Shown in pieces: positions 1-8,267 of a stretch of DNA of 64,000 bases. The stretch comes from Streptomyces spinoverrucosus (GTDB taxonomy: Bacteria; Actinomycetota; Actinomycetes; Streptomycetales; Streptomycetaceae): positions 248,001 to 312,000 of the forward strand of contig NZ_BJND01000008.1 of assembly GCF_006539505.1 (NCBI RefSeq), read 5' to 3'. Below the pieces are notes generated by a model. The model searched no databases, was not told the origin of the DNA, and saw nothing but the letters and a program-made list of their open reading frames with translations. The first letter of the stretch is position 1. Each line of letters begins with the position of its first letter. A program made the translations under genes and the position numbers.

Positions 1-665
1 TGGCGGACGAGATCCTGTTTGCGACCGGCCGCTCGCCCCACACCGCGGACATCGGCCTGGAGACCATCGGCCTGACCCCGGGCGACTGGCTCACCGTGGA
101 CGACTCGTACCGGGTGACGGACGTCGCCGACGGATGGCTCTACGCGGTCGGCGACGTCAACCACCGTGCCCTGATGACCCACCAGGGCAAGTACCAGGCG
201 CGCATCGCGGGCGCCGTGATCGGAGCGCGCGCCAAGGGAGAGGCACTCGACGACAGGCGGTGGGGCGCCCACGCCTCGACGGCCGACAGCGCCGCCGTGC
301 CCCAGGTGGTCTTCTCCGAGCCGGAGGTGGCGAGCGTGGGGCTGACGACGCGGGAGGCGGAGCGTGCCGGGCTCCGCGTCGACGTCGTGGACTACGACAT
401 CGGCCGCGTCGCCGGCGCGGCCCAGTACTCCGACGGGTACCAAGGCAGGGCGCGTGTGCTCATCGACGCCGAACGCCGCACAGTCGTCGGTGTGACGTTC
501 GTCGGTCCCGGAACACAGGAGCTCCTGTACTCCGCGACCGTCGTCGTCGCGAGTGAGGTGCAGGTGGATCGGCTGTGGCATGCCGTCCCGGCCTTCCCGA
601 CGATCAGTGAGGTCTGGTTGCGCATCCTGGAGACGTACCGGGACCGCACCGGCACGGTGGCGTGA
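1..665 (+). CDS. NAD(P)/FAD-dependent disulfide oxidoreductase, C-terminal part (5' end outside window)
   Basis: The frame is open from base 3 to the TGA at 663-665, giving about 220 residues of the C-terminal half of a class I pyridine nucleotide-disulfide oxidoreductase (dihydrolipoamide dehydrogenase/mercuric reductase family). Visible are an ATGRSP segment, the second FAD-binding element YAVGDVN, and the dimerisation domain from about VVFSEPEVASVGLT to the end. In the usual active-site stretch, written HPTxSE in most members, this protein has FPTISE: the catalytic-base His position is Phe, with another His four residues earlier (HAVPAF). It may therefore be a divergent oxidoreductase and not a true lipoamide or mercuric reductase. 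The N-terminal redox CxxxxC lies outside the window, so substrate cannot be assigned. Confidence 0.85.
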   Translation, partial: ADEILFATGRSPHTADIGLETIGLTPGDWLTVDDSYRVTDVADGWLYAVGDVNHRALMTHQGKYQARIAGAVIGARAKGEALDDRRWGAHASTADSAAVPQVVFSEPEVASVGLTTREAERAGLRVDVVDYDIGRVAGAAQYSDGYQGRARVLIDAERRTVVGVTFVGPGTQELLYSATVVVASEVQVDRLWHAVPAFPTISEVWLRILETYRDRTGTVA

Positions 666-925
666 TCGCATGGCCGGCACGCGGCAGACGCCGTACGCGC
701 CGGCCCCAATGACCGCGGCCGTCACGGAGTTGCAGCCCCACGCGGCACATAGGGTCCGCCTGCGTGACGGTATGTGCTGCCGTGCCTCCTCGGCCGGGAG
801 GGCCGCCTGCCGCCTCGTGTGGTGGCGGGCAGCCAAGCGCGGTACGTTCGAAAGAGTCGGCCACGCCGTAGCGGTGTCCATCGACGGCTTGTGGCGCTGA
901 GATCCCCTCGCCGGGGAGGCCTCCC

Positions 926-1491
926 ATGAAGCTGGAAGGGTCCGTCGCGTTCGTCACGGGGGCCAATCGAGGACTCGGGGAGCAGTTCGTACGGGCCCTT
1001 GTCGAAGCCGGAGCAGCCAAGGTCTACGCCGGAGCGCGTGATCCCGCGAAAGTCTCCGCACCGAGGGCCGTACCGGTCGCCGTGGACATCACCGACCACG
1101 AGTTCGTCGGAGCGGAGGCCGACCAGGCCCAGGACGTGACGCTCCATCAACGTCCTCTCCGTGCTGTGCTGGATGTCGATCCCGGTCAGCGCCGGATACG
1201 CCGCGGCCAAGTCCGCCGCATGGTCGGTGACCAACGCCTTGAGGGTGGCCCTCGCGGAACAGGGCACCCAGGTCACGGCGCTGCACGTCGGCTCCTCGCG
1301 ACCGACATGGCTGCCGCCGTGCCGGCCCGAAGTCCGATCCCGGCACGGTGGCCCGCTCCACCCTCGACGCAGTCGAGGCAGGACATCTCCAGGCGCTCGG
1401 CGACGACGTCAGTAATCAGGTCCAGGCGGCGCTGTCCGAAGGACCGGACGCGCTGTACCCCCAACTGGGCGGTGGCCGATCGCTCGTCTGA
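926..1491 (+). pseudogene. SDR-family oxidoreductase, decayed (internal deletion plus frameshifts)
   Basis: The start at 926 gives a typical short-chain dehydrogenase N terminus with the TGANRGLG nucleotide-binding loop and a PVAVDITD segment, but similarity stops near base 1137. It resumes in another frame at about 1150 with the catalytic YAAAK motif and VTNALRVAL helix, moves back to the first frame near 1300 (TDMAAAVP), and ends in the third frame with a normal SDR C terminus (STLDAVEAG) at the TGA at 1489-1491. About 70 residues that should carry the NNAG motif and catalytic Ser are absent. The order of pieces is colinear with one gene, so this is a dead copy. The first frame happens to stay open through the next two genes to 2797; that is not a real fusion. 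Confidence 0.8.
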
Positions 1492-1552
1492 CGCACGAGG
1501 ACGAACCCCGGCCCTCCGAACCGTCGCCGCCCACTCATCACCGGAGAAGCAG

Positions 1553-2303
1553 ATGACGGGCAGCCCGCCGAACCAGCACCGCGGCCTGAACGAACAGACC
1601 GTGGTGGTGATCGGCGCCAGTCCGGGGATCGGACTTGCGACCGCGCGTCTCGTCCGCGCCCTCGGCGGCCAGGTCGTCATGGTGGCGCGCAGCAGGCAGC
1701 GGCTGGAGCGGGCGGCGGCCGAGATCCGGCCGCTGAGCACCGCGGCCCTCGACGCCACCGACACCGACAGTCTCCAGCAGTTCTTCCACGACCTGCCCGG
1801 CACGGTCGACCACGTCATCTCGACAGCCGGTTCCCCGTCGTACCTGCCCTTGGCCGACCTGGACCTCGCCGAGGCGCGCCACCACTTCGGCTACCGCATC
1901 GCCATGACGCTCGGCATCGCCAAGTACAGCGGAGGCAAGGTGCGGGACGCGGGGACGCTGCTGTTCATCGGCGGCACCGGCAGTCGGCGCCCCGGCGTCG
2001 GCAGAAGCATCACGTCGGCACTCACAGCGGCGCTCCCCGCTCTCACCGCCAACCTGGCGCTCGAACTGGCGCCGGTCCGGGTCAATCTCATCGCTGCCGG
2101 CTTCGTCGACACACCTCTGTCAGCCTCGCTCCTGGGCGATCAGCTCGAGGCGCGGCGAGAGGAACTGCGCGCCACGCTGCCCATACGACGAGTGGTCGGC
2201 CTGGACGATGTCGCACGCGCTGGCCGTACAGATCATGTGCAACGACGCGCTGACGGGCGCCACTTACGACATCGACGGCGGTCAACAGCTGCTGCCCCAC
2301 TGA
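1553..2303 (+). pseudogene. SDR-family oxidoreductase with a 3' frameshift
   Basis: From ATG 1553 the protein reads as a classical SDR: VIGASPGIGLATARLV cofactor loop, VVMVARS, LDATDTDSL, and a C-terminal APVRVNLIAAGFVDTPLSA. The usual YxxxK is not obvious (the region reads VGRSITSALTAALPALTANLALELAPVRV), as in some atypical SDRs. Just after GLDDVA, near base 2212, reading must change frame to recover the expected end LTGATYDIDGGQQLLPH and TGA 2301-2303. Without the shift, translation continues into the downstream VOC gene. One extra base or two missing bases would explain it. A sequencing error is possible because the rest of the gene is well preserved, so this may be an intact gene of about 249 residues. 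Confidence 0.65.
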
Positions 2304-2353
2304 TCGAGGCGACTCACCAACATGTGTCTCCGGGAGAACAGGAGGGTTCCATC

Positions 2354-2797
2354 GTGGACATGGCACTCGAAGTGGTGGTGATCCCGGTCGTGGACGTCGA
2401 CCGGTCGCTGGGCTTCTACAAGGCGCTGGGGTGGCGACTGGACGCGGACTTCGCCACCGGTGACGGCCTTCGGGTGGTGCAACTGACACCGCCCGGATCC
2501 GCGTGCTCGGTCATCTTCGGGGACGAGGTCAGCTCCGCCGCGCCGGGATCCGCCGAGGGCCTGCACCTTGTGGTGACGGACATCGAGGCGGCGCGGGCGG
2601 AGCTGAGCGGGAACGGGGTCGACGTCAGTGAGGTGTTCCACGACGCCGGCGGGGTGTTCCACCACGCGGGTACGAAGAACCGGGTACCCGGGCCGGATCC
2701 TGAGCGGCACAGTTACGGTTCCTACGTCTCGTTCAGCGACCCGGACGGCAACGGCTGGACAGTCCAGGAAGTCACTGAGCGGCTGCCGGGCCGGTGA
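2354..2797 (+). CDS. VOC (glyoxalase/bleomycin-resistance fold) family protein
   Basis: This is a single-domain VOC protein of 147 residues. It has the two beta-alpha-beta-beta-beta modules: VVVIPVVDVDRSLGFYKALGW at the N terminus (paired-module opening) and SDPDGNGWTVQEV at the C-terminal metal-site strand. GTG 2354 is chosen because AGGAGGG at 2340-2346 sits seven bases upstream; ATG 2360 would be too far from it. VOC proteins bind a divalent metal or sequester ligands, and the substrate here is unknown. It follows the second SDR by 50 bp on the same strand, so the two were probably co-transcribed in an ancestral oxidoreductase/VOC unit. Confidence 0.85.
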   Translation: MDMALEVVVIPVVDVDRSLGFYKALGWRLDADFATGDGLRVVQLTPPGSACSVIFGDEVSSAAPGSAEGLHLVVTDIEAARAELSGNGVDVSEVFHDAGGVFHHAGTKNRVPGPDPERHSYGSYVSFSDPDGNGWTVQEVTERLPGR

Positions 2798-3006
2798 GGG
2801 TTTGCGCGGCACCGGAGGCGTGACGCTGGGGACGCGGTCGCTATGGCGGGCGGCGTCGGCCACTCGGCCACCGTGGGAATGGTCCGACCGCCGTCCGGAG
2901 TTCCCGCCCGACTTCTGCCGAATCCCCGTTTACTGGCTCGCGTCGTCCCCTCCGGGCGGGCAGGATGCTGCCCGTGGTACTCCCGTACCGGCTCAAGGAG
3001 GCTTGG

Positions 3007-4134
3007 ATGACCGGCAGTACGGCCGCGCCCTTCACCGCCGACGACTACCGCGCCCGCATGGAGCGCGCCTCGCGGGCCGCCGCCGACGCGGGGCTGGCCG
3101 GGCTGCTCGTCGCGCCGGGGCCGGACCTGGTGTGGCTCACCGGCTACGCGCCCACCGCGGTCACCGAACGGCTCACCCTGCTGGTCCTCACCGCCGACCG
3201 GGATCCCGTCCTCGTCGTCCCCACCCTGGAGGCCCCCGACGCCGCGCAGGCGGCGGGAGCGGCGGCCCTGACGCTGCGGGACTGGACCGACGGCAAGGAC
3301 CCCTACGCCCTGACCGCAGGCCTGCTCGCCGCCGCGGGACGCTTCGGCATCAGTGACAACGCCTGGGCCATGCACCTGCTGGGCCTGCAGAAGTCGCTGC
3401 CCGGCACGTCGTACGCCTCCCTGACGGAGGCACTGCCCATGCTGCGCGCCGTCAAGGACGCGGCGGAGCTGGAGCTCATGGCGGCCGCGGGAGCGGCCGC
3501 AGACGCAACGTTCGAGGAGATCAGGAAGGTTCCCTTCGGCGGCCGACGGGAGTCGGACGTCGCCGGCGACCTCGCCGACCTGCTGCGCCGGTTCGGACAC
3601 TCCCAGGTCGACTTCACGATCGTCGCCTCCGGCCCGAACGGGGCCAACCCGCACCACGAGGCCGGCGACCGTGTCATGGAGCGCGGCGACATGGTCGTCC
3701 TCGACTTCGGCGGCCTCAAGGACGGCTACGGCTCCGACACCTCCCGCACGGTGCACGTCGGCGAACCCACCGACGAGGAGCGCCGGGTGCACGACATCGT
3801 GCGCGAGGCCCAGGAGGCGGGCTTCCGGGCGGTCCGACCGGGGGTGCCCTGCCAGGAGGTCGACCGGGCCGCCCGCGCGGTCATCGCCGACGCCGGGTAC
3901 GGCGAGTACTTCATCCACCGCACCGGGCACGGCATCGGAGTCACCACGCATGAGCCGCCGTACATGATCGAGGGTGAGGAGCAGCCCCTGGTCCCCGGCA
4001 TGTGCTTCTCCGTGGAGCCCGGGATCTATCTGCCGGGGCGGTTCGGGGTGCGCATCGAGGACATCGTGACCGTGACCGAGGACGGTGGGCGGCGCCTCAA
4101 CGACACCGCCCGGGAGATGCTCATAGTGGAGTGA
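3007..4134 (+). CDS. M24 family metallopeptidase (Xaa-Pro aminopeptidase-like)
   Basis: The 375-residue protein has a creatinase-like N-terminal domain (about 1-150, with LLVAPGPDLVWLTGY) and a pita-bread catalytic domain. All five dinuclear metal ligands of the family are visible: D233 in VLDFGG, D244 in GSDTSRT, H308 in HRTGHGIG, E337 in SVEPGIY and E351 in GVRIED. It should be a cytoplasmic enzyme cleaving an N-terminal residue ahead of proline. ATG 3007 is preceded by AAGGAGG at 2999-3005, which fixes the start and excludes an upstream in-frame codon at 2965. The APH-like gene begins 47 bp after its stop on the same strand, suggesting co-transcription. Substrate preference is inferred from the family. 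Confidence 0.93.
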   Translation: MTGSTAAPFTADDYRARMERASRAAADAGLAGLLVAPGPDLVWLTGYAPTAVTERLTLLVLTADRDPVLVVPTLEAPDAAQAAGAAALTLRDWTDGKDPYALTAGLLAAAGRFGISDNAWAMHLLGLQKSLPGTSYASLTEALPMLRAVKDAAELELMAAAGAAADATFEEIRKVPFGGRRESDVAGDLADLLRRFGHSQVDFTIVASGPNGANPHHEAGDRVMERGDMVVLDFGGLKDGYGSDTSRTVHVGEPTDEERRVHDIVREAQEAGFRAVRPGVPCQEVDRAARAVIADAGYGEYFIHRTGHGIGVTTHEPPYMIEGEEQPLVPGMCFSVEPGIYLPGRFGVRIEDIVTVTEDGGRRLNDTAREMLIVE

Positions 4135-4181
4135 CCCGACCCAGGAGTCCCTGTCCGCACCCGAGCGACAACGGTCCGACC

Positions 4182-5117
4182 ATGACCCAGGCACCGACAC
4201 CCACCGAGGACACCGTCCGCCGACTGATCCGTTCCCTGCTCAAGGAGGGCGCGGCCGGTGCGGACGTCCGGCCGGTCGCCGAGGGCGGCGGCCAGGCCAC
4301 GTGGTGGATCGGTACCCGGCACGTGCTGCGTCTCGCCCCCGACCGGGAGGCCGCCGCGCGGCAGCGCCGCGAACTGCGGCTGCGCGACCTCGTCCGGCCG
4401 CACGTCCCGGTCGCCGTGCCGACCAGCGTGGCGCACGGCGAGTGGGCGCCCGGCCTCACCTACACGCTCGATGCCAAGGTCCCCGGCGGCTCGGCGCCCG
4501 AGCGCGACGTCTCCGCCCTCGGCGAGGCCGACCTGGCCGGACTCCTCACAGGGCTGCGCGAGGTGCCCGTACGGCAGGCCGAGGCGCTCGGCGTGCCGCG
4601 TGCCGCTCCACGGTCCCTGGAGGCGCTGCGCAGGGCTGCGGGACGGGCCGCCGAACGCCTCACCGCGGCCGACGAGTTCGACGCCGCCCGTCTGCACCAG
4701 TTCACCCCGCCCGCGGCGGTCCAGCTCGCCGCCCAGCCCGGCGGCGCGGTTCTCGTCCACCACGGCCTCACCGGCGCGCACCTGGTGGTCAGCGCCGACG
4801 GCCGGGTCCGCGGCGTTCTGGGCTGGGCCGACGCGGTCGTCGGCGATCCCGCCGAGGACATCGCCGCCCTCGCCCTCGCCGTCGGCGCCCCCGCCGCCGT
4901 CCGCGCCGCCACCCTGGCCGGTTACGGCGCCCGCCCCTGCCTGCGCGGCCTGTGGCTGGCCCGCTGCGACAGCGTCATCCAGCTGTCCGACCGCCTCACC
5001 GGCCGGGGCGAAGCACCCCTGCCCCACCTCAGGACCCAGCTCCACCACGCCTGGGAGCCGATCCTGCTGGAACGCGTGACGGAACTCCGCGGTGACGACC
5101 CGGAGGACGCGCTCTAG
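4182..5117 (+). CDS. Aminoglycoside phosphotransferase-like protein lacking catalytic residues (candidate pseudokinase)
   Basis: The 311-residue protein aligns along its length with the APH/choline-kinase fold: a nucleotide lobe (GGGQATWWIGTRHVLRLAP), a helical lobe, and the C-terminal GDPAEDIAAL that follows the metal site in real kinases. The catalytic loop has changed: where active members have HGDLxxxN, this one reads HHGLTGAHL (193-201), with Gly at the catalytic Asp, His at the metal-binding Asn, and Gly214 (LGWAD) at the second metal Asp. The frame is intact and codon use is normal, so it is not an obvious pseudogene. It is best described as a degenerate APH-fold protein that may bind rather than phosphorylate a ligand. 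It follows the M24 gene by 47 bp. Confidence 0.75.
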   Translation: MTQAPTPTEDTVRRLIRSLLKEGAAGADVRPVAEGGGQATWWIGTRHVLRLAPDREAAARQRRELRLRDLVRPHVPVAVPTSVAHGEWAPGLTYTLDAKVPGGSAPERDVSALGEADLAGLLTGLREVPVRQAEALGVPRAAPRSLEALRRAAGRAAERLTAADEFDAARLHQFTPPAAVQLAAQPGGAVLVHHGLTGAHLVVSADGRVRGVLGWADAVVGDPAEDIAALALAVGAPAAVRAATLAGYGARPCLRGLWLARCDSVIQLSDRLTGRGEAPLPHLRTQLHHAWEPILLERVTELRGDDPEDAL

Positions 5118-5738
5118 GGACGGGCGGTGCCTGCTTGCCAGGAGCGGGGACGCGCGTGTGCCGACCTGAGTGGGCACCCCGTCCGAGCGCGACCTGGTGC
5201 GGGCCCTTGCCCGTGCGCGACGCCCCAGCGGGACCCGCACGCGCGCGACGCCCCAGCGGGACCCGCACGCGCGCGACGCCCTGGCGGGAGCCGCGCGCGT
5301 GTGCCGACCTGCGTGGGACCCGTCCGCGCGCGACCTCGTGCGGGCACTCGCCCGCGCGCCACGCCCGAGCGGGACCTGTACGCGCGTGTGCTGCCCTGAT
5401 TGGGCACCCGCGTGCGTGCAAACCTCGGACGGCATTCGCCCGCGCGCGACGCCGGGGCGTGTGCCGACGTGAGTGGGCACCCCGTCCGAGCGCGACCTTG
5501 TGCGGGCACTTGCCCGCGCGCCACGCCCGAGCGGGACCTGTACGCGCGTGTGCTGCCCTGATTGGGCACCCGCGTGCGTGCAAACCTCGGACGGCATTCG
5601 CCCGCGCGCGACGCCGGAGTGGGACCCACCCGCGCGCGTGCCGACCCGATCGGGCAGCCGCACGCCGTGCGCCACGCCCGAGCGGGGACCCGCACGCGCG
5701 CGTGCCGCCCAGCGCACGCACCCCACGCGCGCGTGCCC
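5118..5738. repeat. Non-coding, repeat-built GC-rich region
   Basis: Over 620 bp between two convergent genes hold no credible gene. The sequence is a mosaic of degenerate modules of the form GCGCGACGCCC-AGCGGGACC-GCACGCGCG. Two units lie in direct tandem with a 28-bp period (5215-5240 and 5243-5268), with a third degenerate start at 5271; a longer copy pair is listed separately. Two perfect CACGCGCGCGTG palindromes lie near the right end (5693-5704, 5724-5735). Long open frames exist on both strands only because stop codons are rare at this composition: the 28-bp period is not a multiple of three and the translations are Arg/Ala/Pro/Gly-rich with no domain. Runs of alternating CG could favour Z-DNA. 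Confidence 0.75.
5331..5617. repeat. 125-bp direct repeat pair (5331-5455 and 5493-5617)
   Basis: The segment from 5331 to 5455 recurs at 5493-5617 with, by eye, two substitutions near its left end. The copies are offset by 162 bp and separated by 37 bp that themselves resemble the sequence around 5155-5190. Such high identity against the strongly diverged flanking modules points to a recent segmental duplication by slippage or unequal recombination. Confidence 0.85.
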
Positions 5739-7484
5739 CTACGGCTGCGCCACCACCACACAGCACTCCCCGGGCACCCGCAGCACACCCTCCCCGTCCG
5801 GCGGTCCGACCGGCTCCCACGCGGCGAGGACCTCGGCGGGGCGGGTGCCCAGGGGGATCTCCGCGGGGGTTTTGGCTAGGTTCACGGCCACGCAGAGGTC
5901 CCCGCGCCGGAAGGCGAGCCAGCGCGCCTCCTCGTCGTGGGCCACCTTGATGTCGGCGAGGTCGGGGTCGGTGAGGTCCGGCTGTTCGTGGCGCAGGGCG
6001 ATGAGCCGGCGGTACCAGGCCAGCACGCGCGCGTGGGGCTCGCTGTCGGGCTCGGACCAGTCGAGGCAGGAGCGGTCCCGGGTCGCCGGGTCCTGCGGGT
6101 CGGGTACGTCCTCCTCGGCCCAGCCGTGCGCCGCGAACTCCCGCCGCCTGCCCCGCCGTACCGCCTCCGCGAGGTCGGGATCGGTGTGGTCGGTGAAGAA
6201 CTGCCAGGGCGTGCCGGCCGCCCACTCCTCGCCCATGAACAGCATCGGCGTGAACGGCCCGGTCAGCACCAGCGCGGCCGCGCAGGCCAGCAGGCCGGGG
6301 GAGAGCTGGGCGGAAAGGCGGTCACCCTGCGCGCGGTTGCCGACCTGGTCGTGGGTCTGGCTGTACCCCAGGAGCCGGTGCGCGGCGACCCGCGTACGGT
6401 CCAGCGGCCGCCCGTGGCGCCGGCCCCGGAAGCTGGAGTACGTGCCGTCGTGGAAGAAACCGCCGGTGAGCGTCTTGGCGAGCGCGCTGATGGGGGCGCG
6501 TGCGAAGTCGGCGTAGTAGCCCTGCGACTCGCCCGTCAGCGCCGTGTGCAGGGCGTGGTGGAAGTCGTCGTTCCACTGCGCGTGCACCCCCAGCCCGCCC
6601 TCCTCGCGGGCCGTGATGAGCCGCGGGTCGTTGCGGTCGGACTCGGCGATCAGGAACAGCGTGCGGCCCGAATCCGCCGCGAGGGCGTCCACCGCGGCCG
6701 ACAGCTCCTCCAGGAAGTGCACCGCCCGCGCGTCCGCCAGCGCGTGCACGGCGTCCAGCCGCAGCCCGTCGATCCGGTAGTCGCGCAGCCACGCCAGCGA
6801 GCTGCCGATCAGGAACTCCCGCACCTCGTCCGACCCGGGCGCGTCCAGGTTGACGGCCACGCCCCACGGCGTGTGGTGCCGGTCGGTGAAGTACGGGCCG
6901 AACTCGGGCAGGTAATTGCCGGACGGACCGAGGTGGTTGTGCACGACGTCGAGGACCACGCCAAGACCGAGTTCGTGGGCCCGGTCGACGAAGCGTTTCA
7001 GCGCCGCGGGACCGCCGTACGGCTCGTGCACCGCCCACAGCGAGACGCCCTCGTAACCCCAGCCGTGCCGCCCGGGGAAGGGGCACAGCGGCATCAACTC
7101 GACGTGTGTGATGCCCAGTTCGGCGAGATGCCCGAGCCGCTCCGCCGCCGCGTCCAGTGTGCCCTCACGCGTGTACGTGCCCACGTGCAGCTCGTACAGG
7201 ACCACGCCCGGCAGCGGGCGGCCGGACCACTCGGCGCGCCAGGTGTGGAGCCCGTGGTCGAGGACCGCGCTCAGCCCGTCGGGGCCGTCCGGCTGCCGCC
7301 GCGAGCGCGGATCGGGCCGCACCGGGCCGTCGTCCACCGTGAAGCCGTAGCGCGTGCCGTCACGCGCATCCGCCTCGACGATCCACCACCCCGCTCGGTC
7401 CGGATCGTGCTCCATCGCGCGCGTGGCTCCGTCGCAATGGAGCGTCACACGGCCGGCCTGCGGTGCCCACACCTCGAACTGCAC
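5739..7484 (-). CDS. treZ: Malto-oligosyltrehalose trehalohydrolase TreZ
   Basis: A 581-residue GH13 enzyme that cleaves the alpha-1,4 bond next to the terminal trehalosyl unit made by TreY and so releases trehalose. It starts with the family's N-terminal beta-sandwich (FEVWAPQAGRVTL), followed by the (beta/alpha)8 barrel with GH13 region I (DVVHNHLG, about 179-186). Catalytic residues appear as D244 (GLRLDAVHAL), E281 (LIAESDRNDP) and D379 (SQTHDQVGN). Length is normal. It is transcribed in the same direction as treY and glgX, but four genes separate it from treY. The divergent FHA gene begins 174 bp beyond its start. One CACGCGCGCGTG palindrome lies within the coding sequence at 6024-6035. 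Confidence 0.96.
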   Translation of the reverse strand: MQFEVWAPQAGRVTLHCDGATRAMEHDPDRAGWWIVEADARDGTRYGFTVDDGPVRPDPRSRRQPDGPDGLSAVLDHGLHTWRAEWSGRPLPGVVLYELHVGTYTREGTLDAAAERLGHLAELGITHVELMPLCPFPGRHGWGYEGVSLWAVHEPYGGPAALKRFVDRAHELGLGVVLDVVHNHLGPSGNYLPEFGPYFTDRHHTPWGVAVNLDAPGSDEVREFLIGSSLAWLRDYRIDGLRLDAVHALADARAVHFLEELSAAVDALAADSGRTLFLIAESDRNDPRLITAREEGGLGVHAQWNDDFHHALHTALTGESQGYYADFARAPISALAKTLTGGFFHDGTYSSFRGRRHGRPLDRTRVAAHRLLGYSQTHDQVGNRAQGDRLSAQLSPGLLACAAALVLTGPFTPMLFMGEEWAAGTPWQFFTDHTDPDLAEAVRRGRRREFAAHGWAEEDVPDPQDPATRDRSCLDWSEPDSEPHARVLAWYRRLIALRHEQPDLTDPDLADIKVAHDEEARWLAFRRGDLCVAVNLAKTPAEIPLGTRPAEVLAAWEPVGPPDGEGVLRVPGECCVVVAQP

Positions 7485-7622
7485 GGACGGTTCCCCTTCG
7501 TCTGCTCACCGTGATGTAGCCCGATCATCGTGCTTCAAACGAGATCAATCCGCTTGTGGATACCCTCTTTTGCGGCGAGTGTCGTCCGGTTACGCGCGCG
7601 TGGTGGCCGTTTCCCCGATTTC

Positions 7623-7659
7623 TGGACACCCGGGGTTCACTGCCCGACAATCACCCGTG
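7623..7659 (+). promoter_or_regulatory. Promoter of the FHA gene, leaderless
   Basis: TGGACA (7623-7628) and GACAAT (7646-7651) are separated by exactly 17 bp and match the vegetative -35/-10 pattern. The expected transcription start, about seven bases downstream, coincides with the GTG start at 7659, and no Shine-Dalgarno sequence is present, so the mRNA is probably leaderless. Confidence 0.6.
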
Positions 7660-8210
7660 TGACGTCGTCCTTCGAGTTCTCGACCCACCCCGCGCGGCTG
7701 TCCGACGCGGAGCGCGACAAGGCGCTGAAGGTGCTGCGTGACGGCGTCGCCATGGGCCGTCTGTCGCACGACACGTTCATCCGGCGCATGGAACTGGCGC
7801 TCGCCGCCCGCCGGTCCGACGAGCTCGCCGCCCTTACCGCCGACCTGCACTCCGAGGGCCGGGTCGCGCGCCTGGTGTTCGGCACGGTCGAGGCGGTGTC
7901 GGGCTTCACCGAGCGGCTGCGCAGGGCCTGGCGGGCCGAACGGCTGCCGAAGCTGCTGCTGCCCCACCCGGCGGCCGGCCGCCCCTTGCGCATAGGGCGG
8001 GACCCCGCCAACGGGCTCCGGCTGACCCACGAGACGGTCTCCCGGGTGCACGCCGAACTCACCCGCCAGGGCGGCATGTGGGTCCTGCGGGACCTCGGCT
8101 CGACCAATGGCACCACCGTGAACGGGCGGCGCGTCATCGGCGCGACCGTGGTCCGCGAGGGCGACCAGGTCGGCTTCGGGCAGATGGCGTTCCGGCTCGC
8201 GGACAACTGA
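7659..8210 (+). CDS. DUF1707 and FHA domain protein
   Basis: This is a 183-residue cytoplasmic protein. Residues about 10-65 form a DUF1707 module (LSDAERDKALKVLRDGVAMGRLSHDTFIRRMELALAA), common at the N terminus of actinobacterial signalling proteins. Residues about 105-183 form a forkhead-associated domain with the phosphothreonine-binding elements IGRDPANG, SRVHAEL and LGSTNGT followed by VNGRRV. FHA domains read Ser/Thr-kinase phosphorylation, so this is probably an adaptor; the partner kinase is not in the window. GTG 7659 is chosen because it starts the DUF1707 similarity and coincides with a promoter-defined transcript start. The M14 gene follows 57 bp downstream on the same strand. 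Confidence 0.88.
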   Translation: MTSSFEFSTHPARLSDAERDKALKVLRDGVAMGRLSHDTFIRRMELALAARRSDELAALTADLHSEGRVARLVFGTVEAVSGFTERLRRAWRAERLPKLLLPHPAAGRPLRIGRDPANGLRLTHETVSRVHAELTRQGGMWVLRDLGSTNGTTVNGRRVIGATVVREGDQVGFGQMAFRLADN

Positions 8211-8267
8211 CTATGAAATGGCCCGGCCCCTGGCGGTGTTGACGTACATCTGAACTCGTGACTGACT

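Noticed and set aside
926..2797. A single 623-residue SDR-VOC fusion protein
   Set aside because: The domain similarity changes frame several times, a good ribosome-binding site precedes the VOC start at 2354, and SDR pieces are incomplete.
5127..5726. Repeat-containing proteins encoded in 5.1-5.7 kb
   Set aside because: The 28-bp module period breaks the frame, several frames are open at once on both strands, and no start with a ribosome-binding site gives a domain.
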